Assembly: GCF_002005145.1 (NCBI RefSeq)
Contig: NZ_CP019698.1
Coordinates: 868,001-932,000 of the forward strand
Direction of reading: 5' to 3'
From: Desulforamulus ferrireducens
GTDB lineage: Bacteria > Bacillota > Desulfotomaculia > Desulfotomaculales > Desulfotomaculaceae
Length of the DNA: 64,000 bases
Below are positions 19,090-28,275 of this stretch, in pieces; within the stretch, counting starts at the first letter, position 1; every line of letters begins with the position of its first letter. The notes under the pieces were generated by a model that ran no database searches, had not been told where the DNA came from, and saw nothing but the letters and a program-made list of their open reading frames with translations. The position numbers and the translations under genes are program-made.

Positions 19090-19778
19090 CATAGCTCTTT
19101 AACTAATTTATTTAAAGCTCTTTTCTCAATGCGTGATACATAGGAACGGGAGATGCCTAGTGCGCGGGCAATTTCCCGCTGGGTCTTGCGACTGGAATTG
19201 CCCAGACCAAAACGCATTTCCAGCACTTTTTTTTCTCGGTTGCTTAATTTACGAACCTTTTCCAATAGACGATTCTTTTCAAAGGTAATTTCCACAGTAT
19301 CTGCTACTACCTCTGGGTCGGTACCCAGAATATCAATAAGACTTATTTCATTACCTTCTTTGTCAACTCCAATGGGATCATAAAGTGAAACCTCTGCCTT
19401 TACTTTTTTGATAAACCTTAAGTGCATCAGAATTTCATTTTCAATACAGCGAGCAGCATAGGTTGCCAGACGAGTACCCTTGTCTGGTTTAAAGGTGTTA
19501 ATTGCCTTAATTAGACCGATGGTTCCGATGGAAATTAAATCATCAACGTCCTCTCCTGTGGAGTCAAATTTCTTGACGATATGAGCCACTAACCGGAGGT
19601 TTCTTTCTGTAAGGACGTTGCGTGCGTCTTCATCCCCCTTCGCCAGCATGCCAAGATAATGGGACTCTTCCTTTTCATTTAGAGGTTGGGGAAAGGTGTT
19701 GTTGGCGATGTAGGAAACCAGTGCCATCACACCATGGACAACCGACAGAAAAGCAGCCGTGCACAGGCCGGAAAGCAT
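19071..19778 (-). CDS. sigK: Sporulation sigma factor pro-sigma-K
   Basis: A 235-aa sigma-70 family factor that drives late mother-cell gene expression during sporulation. The hydrophobic N-terminal pro-sequence (about residues 1-20), normally cleaved by SpoIVFB, is present before ALVSYIANN. Region 2 ([36 protein letters not shown]) and the region 4 helix-turn-helix ([24 protein letters not shown]) are complete. ATG 19778 is used; an in-frame TTG sits just upstream. Unlike Bacillus subtilis the gene is not split by a skin element. A 247-bp internal piece is duplicated at 46100. Confidence 0.95.
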   Translation of the reverse strand: MLSGLCTAAFLSVVHGVMALVSYIANNTFPQPLNEKEESHYLGMLAKGDEDARNVLTERNLRLVAHIVKKFDSTGEDVDDLISIGTIGLIKAINTFKPDKGTRLATYAARCIENEILMHLRFIKKVKAEVSLYDPIGVDKEGNEISLIDILGTDPEVVADTVEITFEKNRLLEKVRKLSNREKKVLEMRFGLGNSSRKTQREIARALGISRSYVSRIEKRALNKLVKELCMEGCQ

Positions 19779-19962
19779 CAAAGCAATCCCCCCTATTAAA
19801 TTCAGTCAACAATACATATTATGTAAAGAGGAAAAATGGGTGTCTGTCCGGCATGGGAAGATTATTGTCATCTGGTAGGTAGGATTAAAGTTGACGAAGG
19901 ATATCAGATATAAAGTACAAATAGGCATTGTGGCAGAAAGGGAGGGGCAAATGGGATAAAGC

Positions 19963-20415
19963 GTAAGCGACAAACCCGCCGTCACCTAGAATCACACATA
20001 CAAAACTGATACACTGGGCTATGAAAAACTTGAAAAACCACTAGTGGTAATTCAAGACGAACAGGAGTATCAGCAATATGAATACTAGAGAAATTGCTGC
20101 GGAATACCGCCTGGCACACTGGGCACAGATCGTGCGCAGAAAAAATGAAAGCGGCCTTAGTATTAAAGCCTTCTGTGCAAACGAGGGATTCCGTGAAAAC
20201 ACCTACTACTATTGGCAAAGGAAGCTGCGAGAAGCTGCCTGTGAACAACTAACAGAAATTCGAACTGAGCACGCAAAGCTGCCTTGCCTAGTCCCACCAG
20301 GATTTGCCGAATTGAAAATTACAGACGCACCTGAAAAGTTTCCTGTCCACAACGATGCCAAACAGAGTGAAATCCGCATTGAACTTGGAGGAATGCGGAT
20401 TGCTGCGGACAGCGC
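19963..20415 (+). mobile_element. IS66 left-end fragment, cut by IS21
   Basis: The first 453 bases of an IS66 element, starting at the terminal GTAAGCGACAAACCC and matching 23058-23510. The element stops exactly where IS21 begins (20416). The remainder is not on the other side of that IS21, so a rearrangement followed insertion. Confidence 0.88.
20078..20415 (+). pseudogene. IS66 TnpA (accessory protein) truncated by IS21
   Basis: The first 113 codons of the IS66 accessory protein, the same as the complete copy at 23173, containing the CANEGFRENTYYYWQRKL helix-turn-helix-like segment. Reading continues a few codons into IS21 and stops near 20449, giving a chimeric, non-functional end. Confidence 0.85.
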
Positions 20416-20523
20416 TGGTTTTGTCAACACAAAAGTTGACCACTTGTGATAAAGTAAAAGTTGACCGGCCCCGATATTAAATGGTAAAGTGACAGATAAT
20501 TCTGCCTACAATAGCACTTATCA

Positions 20524-21300
20524 TTATTCATTATTAAGTTGTTGAGATGTGTTTGCTATGGATCTTTGCTGCAGGGTTTCACGAAAACGATAGCTTTCGC
20601 CGTTCATTAGATGGATATCAGCCCTGTGGGTTAAACGATCAATCAAGGCCTCGGTCATGCGCACATCTCCAAAAACCTCGGGCCACTTTTCAAAGTCCAG
20701 GTTGGTTGTAACAATGATGCTGCCAAGCTCATGCCTGGTTGAGCAAAACTGAAATAATAGTTCAGCACCGGTTTTACTAAATGGAATATAGCCAAGTTCA
20801 TCCAATATTACCAGTTCGTCACGCATCCACTCCTTTTCCAGCTTTAGTAAACGGTGTTCTTCGCGGGCGGTTACTAACTCCTCCACCCAGCGGGCGGCTT
20901 GATAAAATCTTACCTTGCGGCCTTGCTGACAAGCAGCCAAGCCAAGGGCAGTGGCTAAATGAGTCTTTCCTGTTCCGGAATTACCCATGAAAATTATGTG
21001 ACGTTTTTCTTCTATGTATTGGCCCTGGGTTAAAGCCAATATACGGGTTTTGCTAACACTGGGTATCAGACTGAAGTCAAAGGTTTCCAGGTTTTTAACC
21101 TGTGGAAAACGTGCCTGCTTTATCCTGCGGGCTACGGTGTTTTCTTCTCGCTGGTCTAGTTCATATCGCAGTAAAACACTTAAAAATTCCAAGTGGTTAA
21201 AATCCCTGTCCTGTGTTTCCCGCAGCAGATCGGACAGTGCCTTGGCTGCTGCCGGCAGTCTTAACTCCTTTAGATAATGGGAAACCGTCATTATGTTCAT
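20524..21300 (-). CDS. istB: IS21 helper ATPase IstB
   Basis: A 258-aa AAA+ ATPase that assists IstA and controls target choice. Walker A is GNSGTGKTHLATA (about 105-117) and Walker B VILDELGYIPF. Its ATG overlaps the istA stop by four bases (ATGA), the standard IS21 arrangement. Confidence 0.95.
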   Translation of the reverse strand: MNIMTVSHYLKELRLPAAAKALSDLLRETQDRDFNHLEFLSVLLRYELDQREENTVARRIKQARFPQVKNLETFDFSLIPSVSKTRILALTQGQYIEEKRHIIFMGNSGTGKTHLATALGLAACQQGRKVRFYQAARWVEELVTAREEHRLLKLEKEWMRDELVILDELGYIPFSKTGAELLFQFCSTRHELGSIIVTTNLDFEKWPEVFGDVRMTEALIDRLTHRADIHLMNGESYRFRETLQQRSIANTSQQLNNE

Positions 21301-22823
21301 GCCCCAACACCACCTTTAAGCAAGCTGGCATAACGGTGCAGCTGGGTAGGGGCTATTTGACTTGGCGTTATGCTTACCGGTGTTCGGGCAATGCTTTCCG
21401 GTTTTGAAGGTGGCCTGTCGATAATATCCGCCAATTGTTCTACCTCTGCCGGCAACAGCCTGCTTTGTTCCAGTGCCAGAATTAAGGCGCTGCTTAATAT
21501 GTGGACAGGATAGCGGCGCAGCAGTAACAATACATTTACAAAACGCCGGTCGCCTTCTGCCGGGTCAATTCGCTGTACAGCCTGATGGTACTGGGCAAAG
21601 GGGGCGGGAAGATTAGCCTGCCGTACCGGTTTGGCTTGGCCAACAGAGCGAGGTTTTCTTTCTAGTAGTTTTAGGTAATGTTCCAGCCGGAACTTTTGTT
21701 TGCCTGCCTCGTAACATCGTTCATGGGTAGCCAGCTTGGTTTGTTGATAGTAGATTTCAATTTTATCTACATAGCCTTTGACGGTAACCATTTTACCTGT
21801 GTACTCAGTGGGCACAGAATACTGGTTTCGGTCAAACTGCACCAGGCTAAAGCGGTTTACTTTTGCCTCTTTTCTAGTGCAGCAGTCAAATGTATGAACA
21901 GAGAGGGGTAACAGCTTGTCCTGTTCAAGTGTAAAGGCTTCCCAGAAACTTTGCCGATTGCGGCCCCTTGGTTTTGTGTTAAGTTTCCGGCAGCGTCCCT
22001 CGATCCAGTTGTTAAGGGCATCTATCGTAGGAAATTCAGGTACCGGTGTAAAAATGTGCCACTTAACATAGCGAGCCAAGCTCTCAACGCCGCCTTTTTC
22101 ATTACCCTTGGCACGGTTACAAAAGTCACTGTCAAAACCATGATGGGCGCGAAACTTGATAAAAGCATCCTGTTCTTCCCGTTTACGACCTACCAGCATA
22201 CGTTTAACGGCAGTCTTTAGATTATCATAAAGAATGCTTTGCGGGACCCCATTGAAAAATGCAAACGCCTTTTCGTGAGCATCGAAAAATGCTTCTTGCC
22301 TCTGATGTGGATAAAATCTGACGTAGAAAGCTTTGCTGTTGCTGAAGCGTATTAGAAATACATCGCCGTTAATATCCCGGCCGTTGATTTTAACCGTGGC
22401 AGGAGTCCAATCACATTGGGCACGGCCAACCGGATCATGTTCCAGGGGAACATATGTTTCGGCACGTTCGATATTCAGTTGTTGCTTAATTTCCCTGACC
22501 CAGCCCCGGACGGTTGAATCACAGCCGGTAAAGCCTTTCTCTTCTTGAAGGCGTTCAAAGATACGGCTGGCGGTGTAACGTTGTTTGTGTGGAGCATTAA
22601 GGTTTTCAACTATCCATTCGCGGATAATTGGTAAAAACTGTTCCTTAAGCGGTGCGGGTGGGGAAACTTTTCGTTTGTAACGTGTGACCTCTTCCACAGA
22701 ACCATAAAGTATTTTGCGGATGGTCTGCCGGGCAAGACCAGTTTCTCTAGAAATTTGTCTTATTGATTTGCGTTCCTTGATGTGAAGATCTTTGATATAC
22801 TTATAAGTGTCCACCTTGATCAT
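21297..22823 (-). CDS. istA: IS21 transposase IstA
   Basis: A 508-aa DDE transposase. An N-terminal helix-turn-helix (ERKSIRQISRETGLARQTI, about 17-35) is followed by the integrase core beginning at QCDWTPATVKI and containing NLKTAVKRML, then a C-terminal beta domain. It differs from copy 2 at one noticed residue (H versus P in the segment NLNAPxKQ). Confidence 0.95.
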   Translation of the reverse strand: MIKVDTYKYIKDLHIKERKSIRQISRETGLARQTIRKILYGSVEEVTRYKRKVSPPAPLKEQFLPIIREWIVENLNAPHKQRYTASRIFERLQEEKGFTGCDSTVRGWVREIKQQLNIERAETYVPLEHDPVGRAQCDWTPATVKINGRDINGDVFLIRFSNSKAFYVRFYPHQRQEAFFDAHEKAFAFFNGVPQSILYDNLKTAVKRMLVGRKREEQDAFIKFRAHHGFDSDFCNRAKGNEKGGVESLARYVKWHIFTPVPEFPTIDALNNWIEGRCRKLNTKPRGRNRQSFWEAFTLEQDKLLPLSVHTFDCCTRKEAKVNRFSLVQFDRNQYSVPTEYTGKMVTVKGYVDKIEIYYQQTKLATHERCYEAGKQKFRLEHYLKLLERKPRSVGQAKPVRQANLPAPFAQYHQAVQRIDPAEGDRRFVNVLLLLRRYPVHILSSALILALEQSRLLPAEVEQLADIIDRPPSKPESIARTPVSITPSQIAPTQLHRYASLLKGGVGA

Positions 22824-23172
22824 CCTTTTCTACCTGCCTTTGCTGTTGTCTTGTCAACTCCAGCATAGCAGGTTTGATGGTCAGGGTGGTCAACTTTTTC
22901 TTTAGCATTTTCTTTTCTGGTGGTCAATTTTTATTCTAGCAAATACAACCGGAATGCCTTTTTTGATTTATCTAAAGATGTTGAGCTGCCCCCATGTTCA
23001 GTACCATAGGGAATGTTAGTCATGACACTTATACACAGACCTTTGCAGACAAATATGGTAAGCGACAAACCCGCCGTCACCTAGAATCACACATACAAAA
23101 CTGATACACTGGGCTATGAAAAACTTGAAAAACCACTAGTGGTAATTCAAGACGAACAGGAGTATCAGCAAT

Positions 23173-23565
23173 ATGAATACTAGAGAAATTGCTGCGGAAT
23201 ACCGCCTGGCACACTGGGCACAGATCGTGCGCAGAAAAAATGAAAGCGGCCTTAGTATTAAAGCCTTCTGTGCAAACGAGGGATTCCGTGAAAACACCTA
23301 CTACTATTGGCAAAGGAAGCTGCGAGAAGCTGCCTGTGAACAACTAACAGAAATTCGAACTGAGCACGCAAAGCTGCCTTGCCTAGTCCCACCAGGATTT
23401 GCCGAATTGAAAATTACAGACGCACCTGAAAAGTTTCCTGTCCACAACGATGCCAAACAGAGTGAAATCCGCATTGAACTTGGAGGAATGCGGATTGCTG
23501 CGGACAGCGCCTATCCGGTAGAAAAGATAGCCGCACTGCTTGGCCTGTTTAAACAGCTATGCTAA
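23173..23565 (+). CDS. tnpA: IS66 accessory protein TnpA
   Basis: A 130-aa helix-turn-helix accessory protein (QIVRRKNESGLSIKAFC, then NTYYYWQRKL) typical of IS66 orf1, needed for transposition though not the catalyst. Its end overlaps tnpB by seven bases. Confidence 0.9.
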   Translation: MNTREIAAEYRLAHWAQIVRRKNESGLSIKAFCANEGFRENTYYYWQRKLREAACEQLTEIRTEHAKLPCLVPPGFAELKITDAPEKFPVHNDAKQSEIRIELGGMRIAADSAYPVEKIAALLGLFKQLC

Positions 23566-23912
23566 GCCTGGCCGGAAAACGGGTATTTCTCGCCTGCGGT
23601 CACACAGATATGCGGAAAAGCATCAACGGGCTTGCGGCCATTGTGGAAGGGAGTTTCAAACTTGACCCATGTGACGGGGCACTGTTCGTATTCTGCAACA
23701 GAAGCCGCGACCGCATAAAAATATTGGAATGGGATGGCGACGGGTTCTGGCTTCACTTCAAACGTCTGGAAAAAGGACATTTTCGGTGGCCAACGTCCGG
23801 TGAAGAACAGACCCTTGTGCTAACAGGTGAGGAATTGTCAATCCTATTAGGTGGGACAAGGGTGGCATTAAAGCTAAGGCGAAAAGAATTGCTGGGAAAA
23901 CGAATTACATAA
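23559..23912 (+). CDS. tnpB: IS66 accessory protein TnpB
   Basis: A 117-aa IS66 Orf2 protein with the family signature ACGHTDMRKSINGLA and WDGDGFWLHFKRLEKG. It should not be confused with the IS605 TnpB nuclease. It is complete here, ending in KELLGKRIT; the copy C version has a replaced C-terminus. Confidence 0.93.
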   Translation: MLSLAGKRVFLACGHTDMRKSINGLAAIVEGSFKLDPCDGALFVFCNRSRDRIKILEWDGDGFWLHFKRLEKGHFRWPTSGEEQTLVLTGEELSILLGGTRVALKLRRKELLGKRIT

Positions 23913-23966
23913 AAAATATGCAAAAAATAACTTGCTTTTCAAAGTTTTCCATGAGAATATGGAGAT

Positions 23967-25514
23967 ATGGAAACTGCAAACAACTGGACCGAAATAATAG
24001 CTGAAAAGGATGCCCGTATAGCCGAACTGGAGATGCTCGTAAAGTTTTACGAGGAACAGTTTCGGCTTTCTAAACATCGCCAATTTGGGCCATCAAGCGA
24101 AAAGGGTACTTTGCCTGGTCAGCTTGGTCTGTTTGACGAGGTTGAAAAAGAAGCTGATTTACAAAAAAACGAGCCGGAGCTCGAAGAAATTACCTATGCC
24201 CGCCGCAAACGCATTGGCAAAAGAAAAGATGACCTGTCAGTATTGCCGGTGGAGACGGTGGAACATACACTTCCCGAAGAAGAACGAGTTTGTCCTGAAT
24301 GCGGTGGGATGCTGCATGAAATGGGACATGATACCCGGCGCGAGCTTGTAATTATTCCTCCTCAGGTCAAGGTTGTGGAGCATAGACGTGCCGTACTATC
24401 CTGCCGGAACTGCGAAAAAAATGGCGACCATGTGCCTATAGTAAAGGCGGAAATGCCCAAGCCGCTAATCAGCGGCAGCCTTGCTTCGCCATCTGCAGTG
24501 GCCCACATCATAACACAAAAATATGTTCAGCATATCCCACTGTACCGGCAAGAGCAAGACTGGAAAAGGCAGGGGGTGCGGCTTTCCCGCCAGACTATGG
24601 CCAACTGGGTCATCCGCTGCAGTGAGGATTGGCTGTTGCCCATTTATGAGCGAATGAAGGCCATATTGCTGACACAGGATGTGCTTCATGCTGATGAGAG
24701 TACAGTGCAGGTTTTACGGGAACCTGGGAAGACTGCCGTTTCAAACAGCTATATGTGGTTGTACAGGACAAGTGGGGATACAAAACGGCAGATTGTTCTC
24801 TTTGAGTATCAACCCAGCCGGTCAAGCACCCACCCGCGGCAGTTTTTAAAGGGTTTTAGGGGCTTTCTGCACACAGATGGCTATGCTGCCTATCACACAT
24901 TACCCGGGGTCACAGTTGTGGGATGTTGGGTTCATATGCGACGTAAATTTGAGGATGCCCTTAAGGCTATTCCAAATTGCGAAAGGGCTGTATCATCAGC
25001 AAACGATGCTGTTAGGCGCATTGGCTTACTTTTCCACCTGGAAGAACAGTGGGAAAGTTTAACCCCTGAAGAACGCTACAAACTGAGATTAGAGAAATCT
25101 AAGCCTCTGGCAGAGGCTTTTTTTGGCTGGCTGCAAACGTTGACCGTCCTTCCCAAAACCGCTATGGGAAAGGCGGTGCACTATGCATTGGAACAGCGCG
25201 AATGGCTAATGAATGTCTACCTTGACGGGCGTACTGAACTCTCGAACAACCGCGCGGAAAATGCCGTGCGTCCCTTTGCCTTGGGCCGCAAAAATTGGTT
25301 GTTCTGCAATGCTGTCAGAGGGGCTATATCGAGCTCAGTAGTTTATTCCATCATAGAAACCGCCAAAGCAAACGGGCTGCTGCCCTTTGAATATATGAAA
25401 TTCCTACTTGAAACTGTTCCATCTACATCAGTTGGGGAATTGGATGCCCTATTACCTTGGGGCGAAGCTATCCCCGAAAAATGCCGTATGCCATTTACAA
25501 AGGAGAATGCCTAA
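23967..25514 (+). CDS. tnpC: IS66 transposase TnpC
   Basis: A 515-aa DDE transposase. The N-terminal coiled coil and LSKHRQFGPSSEK motif lead to a CPECGG zinc-binding segment (about 110), then the catalytic core with LHADESTVQVL, HTDGYAAYH, CWVHMRRKFEDA and ELSNNRAENAVRPF. It is intact. Confidence 0.95.
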   Translation: METANNWTEIIAEKDARIAELEMLVKFYEEQFRLSKHRQFGPSSEKGTLPGQLGLFDEVEKEADLQKNEPELEEITYARRKRIGKRKDDLSVLPVETVEHTLPEEERVCPECGGMLHEMGHDTRRELVIIPPQVKVVEHRRAVLSCRNCEKNGDHVPIVKAEMPKPLISGSLASPSAVAHIITQKYVQHIPLYRQEQDWKRQGVRLSRQTMANWVIRCSEDWLLPIYERMKAILLTQDVLHADESTVQVLREPGKTAVSNSYMWLYRTSGDTKRQIVLFEYQPSRSSTHPRQFLKGFRGFLHTDGYAAYHTLPGVTVVGCWVHMRRKFEDALKAIPNCERAVSSANDAVRRIGLLFHLEEQWESLTPEERYKLRLEKSKPLAEAFFGWLQTLTVLPKTAMGKAVHYALEQREWLMNVYLDGRTELSNNRAENAVRPFALGRKNWLFCNAVRGAISSSVVYSIIETAKANGLLPFEYMKFLLETVPSTSVGELDALLPWGEAIPEKCRMPFTKENA

Positions 25515-25515
25515 G

Positions 25516-25797
25516 ATGTCCAGAGGCACCGCAACTAAATTTATGATGACTTTTGTCCAGGAATATCTGGACGGAAAGCGTAGTCGCTTAGACTTTGATT
25601 TAGATTTCAACCATTACCTGATAAAGCACTATGCAAAAATGGAACGAGAAAATCCGGATCTTGCGGAGTGCTTTAATTATTACCTGGCTGAGGAAGGATT
25701 TGACCAAGCAGTGGGCCTGTCGGACGACCGGCACAGAAGGTTAATTCAAAAACAATTTAACGAATTTAAAGCGGCCCTGCGTGATGGATTTTTTTAG
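25516..25797 (+). CDS. Small conserved protein carried by IS66
   Basis: A 93-aa protein rich in aromatic and acidic residues (LDFDLDFNHYLIKHYAKM). An identical copy sits at the same place in copy C, so it belongs to the element. ATG 25516 is taken because AAGGAG is about 10 bases upstream. No function is assigned. Confidence 0.75.
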   Translation: MSRGTATKFMMTFVQEYLDGKRSRLDFDLDFNHYLIKHYAKMERENPDLAECFNYYLAEEGFDQAVGLSDDRHRRLIQKQFNEFKAALRDGFF

Positions 25798-26053
25798 GGG
25801 GAACCAGTTATCCATATCCCCCTCATCCATTCCTGGGCGCTTTTTATATATGTTAGCATACCCGTAGTGCTGGCAACAGGTGACGTAGGATTTGACGCTT
25901 ACAAAGGTTTGGGGATTATCTAAAATCGCCGTCAACATGCAGCCATCCGGCAAAGAAGCATGGATGGTGTGTTCCACTGGATCCGGCAAGCAGCTTCTTG
26001 TCGATACCAGAAACATAATAACCAAGTCAATCAAAAAGTAACTGCTTTCTACC

Positions 26054-26109
26054 CTGTCATAAATTATATAAAATTTATTGTTTATTTTATGACAGAGAGG
26101 GCATATAAT
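26054..26109 (+). promoter_or_regulatory. Promoter with palindromic operator of the XRE operon
   Basis: A perfect 10-bp inverted repeat CTGTCATAAA (26054-26063) / TTTATGACAG (26086-26095) overlaps the promoter. TATAAT is at 26104-26109, with a weak TTTATT -35 at 26081-26086 (17-base spacer). The right arm lies between -35 and -10, as expected for autorepression by the XRE protein encoded just downstream. Confidence 0.65.
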
Positions 26110-26133
26110 ATACGTAGAAGGGAGTGAAAATAA

Positions 26134-26478
26134 ATGAAAGCTATAAATGACATAGGGAATAGAATAAAAAATTTGCGGGAAAGAAGCGGTTTAAATCAGG
26201 CGCAGTTAGCTGCTTTTTTAGATGTAGATCAAAGTTACATCTCCAAATGTGAAAAGGGGGAGAGGCAGCTAAGCGTTGACGCACTGGAGAAAACTTGCTG
26301 TTTGTTTGGCTGTACCCTCAGCGAACTATCAGACGGGTATGATGATATAAGTCATTTGCAGTTTGCTTTTAGGGCTGCATCAATCAGCAATGACGATCTA
26401 TCTGCCATTTCCGATATTAATAAAATCGCTTTAAACTTGAAGCAAATGAGGCAACTGTTAAGGGTGGCGCAGTCGTGA
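26134..26478 (+). CDS. XRE-family HTH regulator
   Basis: A 114-aa Cro/CI-type repressor. The helix-turn-helix spans about residues 9-62 (RIKNLRERSGLNQAQLAAFLDVDQSYISKCEKGER). The C-terminal half has no recognised domain. GAAGGGAGTG precedes the ATG. Its end overlaps the metallopeptidase gene by four bases, so the pair is coupled; such regulators are commonly cleaved by their ImmA/IrrE partner. Confidence 0.9.
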   Translation: MKAINDIGNRIKNLRERSGLNQAQLAAFLDVDQSYISKCEKGERQLSVDALEKTCCLFGCTLSELSDGYDDISHLQFAFRAASISNDDLSAISDINKIALNLKQMRQLLRVAQS

Positions 26479-27233
26479 AAGAAAAGATTGAATTAAATTC
26501 CGAAGCCGTAATGCTCAGAAAACGTCTAGGGGAGGATGCCATGTCTCCCCTTGATGTTTTTGCTATCCTGGGAAGATTGGACAATTTCACCTTGATATTT
26601 TATCCTTTTTCGGAGCGCATCAGCGGCATGTCTATAAAATTTGAAAATGATATGGTTATGGCCATTAATTCCAGTCTTTCTTATGGACGGCAGCGTTATT
26701 CAGCTGCACACGAACTTTACCATCTGTTTATTCAAAAAGAGTTTAAAAGTACTATCTGTGAACGGAATATTGAGTCTGAAAAACCAGAGCCGGAAAAGGA
26801 AGCAGACGCCTTTGCCTCATATTTCTTAGCCCCGTATGATGCCCTAAAAGCATTTGTTTCCGATGTATTAAAAAAGCGGCCTATGGATCTATCGGCGGAG
26901 GATGTCGTCAGAATCGAGCAGTATTTTCAAATGAGCAGGCAGGCTACGCTTTTTCGCCTGATTAACGATGGATATATCAGCAGGGAATTTGCCGAATCCA
27001 TGAAATCTAATGTAATTAAATCTGCCTTAAGGCTTGGATACGATGTCTCTCTTTATCTGCCTTTGCCTGAAAACAAGCAATATATGACAACCGGCAGCTA
27101 CATCAAGCTGGCAGAGGAACTTAGAGAGAAAGATATTATATCCGACGGCAAGTATGAAGAACTGCTGATGGATGCCTTTCGTCCGGATATCGTCTATGGT
27201 TTTGACGCAGCAGGGGTAGAAAGATATGACTGA
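26475..27233 (+). CDS. ImmA/IrrE-family metallopeptidase
   Basis: A 252-aa zinc peptidase with the HExxH motif AAHELYHLF (about residues 75-83) and downstream KEADAFASYFLAP, which supplies the third ligand helix (COG2856 family). Relatives cleave XRE repressors after stress. The GTG start overlaps the XRE stop, and the 3' end overlaps the PIN gene by eight bases: three genes, one transcript. Confidence 0.9.
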   Translation: MKEKIELNSEAVMLRKRLGEDAMSPLDVFAILGRLDNFTLIFYPFSERISGMSIKFENDMVMAINSSLSYGRQRYSAAHELYHLFIQKEFKSTICERNIESEKPEPEKEADAFASYFLAPYDALKAFVSDVLKKRPMDLSAEDVVRIEQYFQMSRQATLFRLINDGYISREFAESMKSNVIKSALRLGYDVSLYLPLPENKQYMTTGSYIKLAEELREKDIISDGKYEELLMDAFRPDIVYGFDAAGVERYD

Positions 27234-27768
27234 TAAGCTGTTTATTGATACTGATTGCCTTTCTGCGTTCTTATGGGTTGGTAATGAGAATATATTGGTC
27301 AAGCTCTACGGCGGCAAAATCATCGTTCCTAAGCAGGTTTATGATGAATTGTCAAAACCATTCGTTCCACATTTGAAACAAAAGACCGATATACTTATTG
27401 GTTCTGGATTTGTAAGCATAGGGCAAATAATGGCTGGAACTGAAGAGCACACGCTTTACATTACATTGACCTCAAATCCGGAGCGAGGATTTAGGGTGAT
27501 TGGCCGCGGGGAAGCTGCTGCGATCGTTTTAGCAAAGCAAAATAATGGTATACTGGCGAGCAATAATCTTCGTGACGTTGTTCCGTATGTCAAAAAGTAT
27601 GGACTGCAGCACATTACAACGGCGGATATTTTGGTCGAAGCCTTACATGGAGGCCTAATAACCGAAAATCAAGGGAATGTAATATGGGCAAATATGCTAC
27701 AAAAGCAGCGTAAACTGCCTGGAGCCTCGTTAACGGATTATATAAAAGGGATTAATGATATTACTTAG
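27226..27768 (+). CDS. PIN-like (DUF3368-type) putative ribonuclease
   Basis: A 180-aa protein with PIN-fold landmarks: FIDTDCLSAFL at the N-terminus, GRGEAAAIVLA near 100, and ILASNNLRDVVPY near 117 (acidic residues at PIN positions). It is overlapped by the metallopeptidase gene. PIN proteins are usually RNases and often toxins, so this could be the toxin of a three-gene stress or defence module. Activity is inferred. Confidence 0.7.
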   Translation: MTDKLFIDTDCLSAFLWVGNENILVKLYGGKIIVPKQVYDELSKPFVPHLKQKTDILIGSGFVSIGQIMAGTEEHTLYITLTSNPERGFRVIGRGEAAAIVLAKQNNGILASNNLRDVVPYVKKYGLQHITTADILVEALHGGLITENQGNVIWANMLQKQRKLPGASLTDYIKGINDIT

Positions 27769-27800
27769 TATGGCTGAGTGTTGTGCGCAAAAAACATGAA

Positions 27801-27840
27801 AATTGCCACCTTGCGGCTTTTGCAAAGTGGCATTTTGCTT
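27801..27840. terminator. Bidirectional terminator after the PIN gene
   Basis: Stem GCCAC/GTGGC (27805-27831) with inner TTGC/GCAA pairing, flanked by AAAAATT-like and ATTTTGC tracts, lies between converging genes. Confidence 0.6.
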
Positions 27841-28136
27841 TAGTGGATCTTACTGAACAGCTGGTCGATATAGTCAGAGTCTTCCATAAAGATAACATTG
27901 CGGGAATTCCAATCGGTTTTAGGGATATGTTTGTTAGCCATTTCCAGGTGCTTGGTGGGGATAAGGATGACGGAATATAAGACAACACCGTCATTTCCCA
28001 GCGAGCGTTCTATATCTTTAATCCTGGTGAAGAGTTTTACCTTTTCATCCTCGAAAGACATATCTCTAGTGCCATGTGGTTCAATAAACGTTATATACTG
28101 TTTGCCGGCTGTCACCAGCCACATGATAAAGTCGGG
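27840..28136 (-). pseudogene. C-terminal fragment of a type III restriction/DEAD-helicase-like subunit
   Basis: About 98 codons remain, reading TPDFIMWLVTAGKQYITFIEP and ending DYIDQLFSKIH. The PDF...(Y/F)ITFxEP pattern resembles the nuclease-domain tail of large Res-type subunits. The 5' part is removed exactly at the IS21 remnant (28137), so this is a dead fragment. Family assignment is moderate. Confidence 0.55.
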
Positions 28137-28252
28137 TGTATTTGCTAGAATAAAAATTGACCACCAGAAAGGAAAATGCTAAAGAAAAAGTTGACCACCC
28201 TGACCATCAAACCTGCTATGCTGGAGTTGACAAGACAACAGCAAAGGCAGGT
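28137..28252 (+). mobile_element. IS21 end remnant (116 bp)
   Basis: Matches the first 116 bases of IS21 copy 2 (46347 onward, TGTATTTGCTAG...), with one noticed substitution (GAAAGG for GAAAAG). It breaks off at AGGCAGGT just before where istA would start. Confidence 0.9.
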
Positions 28253-28275
28253 GGGAGTGTACAAAATTTTGTGTA

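Larger units (their letters stand above)
20416..22947 (-). mobile_element. IS21-family element, copy 1
   Basis: A 2532-bp element with TG...CA ends; its istA-side end is TGTATTTGCTAGAAT and its istB-side end TGGTTTTGTCAACAC as read inward. Internal GTTGACCAC repeats near each end are probable transposase sites. Length equals copy 2 (46347-48878). The flanks (GACAGCGC and ACCGGAAT) show no target duplication, so the copy has recombined since insertion. Confidence 0.92.
23058..25902 (+). mobile_element. IS66-family element, copy A (complete)
   Basis: 2845 bp bounded by imperfect inverted repeats GTAAGCGACAAACCCGCCG and GTAAGCGTCAAATCCTACG. It carries tnpA, tnpB, tnpC and a fourth small gene. 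The 8-bp flanks (CAAATATG and AAAGGTTT) do not match, whereas copy C has a perfect 8-bp duplication, so copy A has been rearranged. Confidence 0.92.

Noticed and set aside
22948-23057. Short minus-strand open frame (MTNIPYGTEHGGSST...) between IS21 and IS66
   Set aside because: Only about 36 codons in a rearranged junction with no family; I see no supportable gene.
25903-26034. Minus-strand frame (MIDLVIMFLVSTRSC...) between IS66 copy A and the XRE operon
   Set aside because: Short, cut by the IS end, and other frames are equally open; origin unclear.
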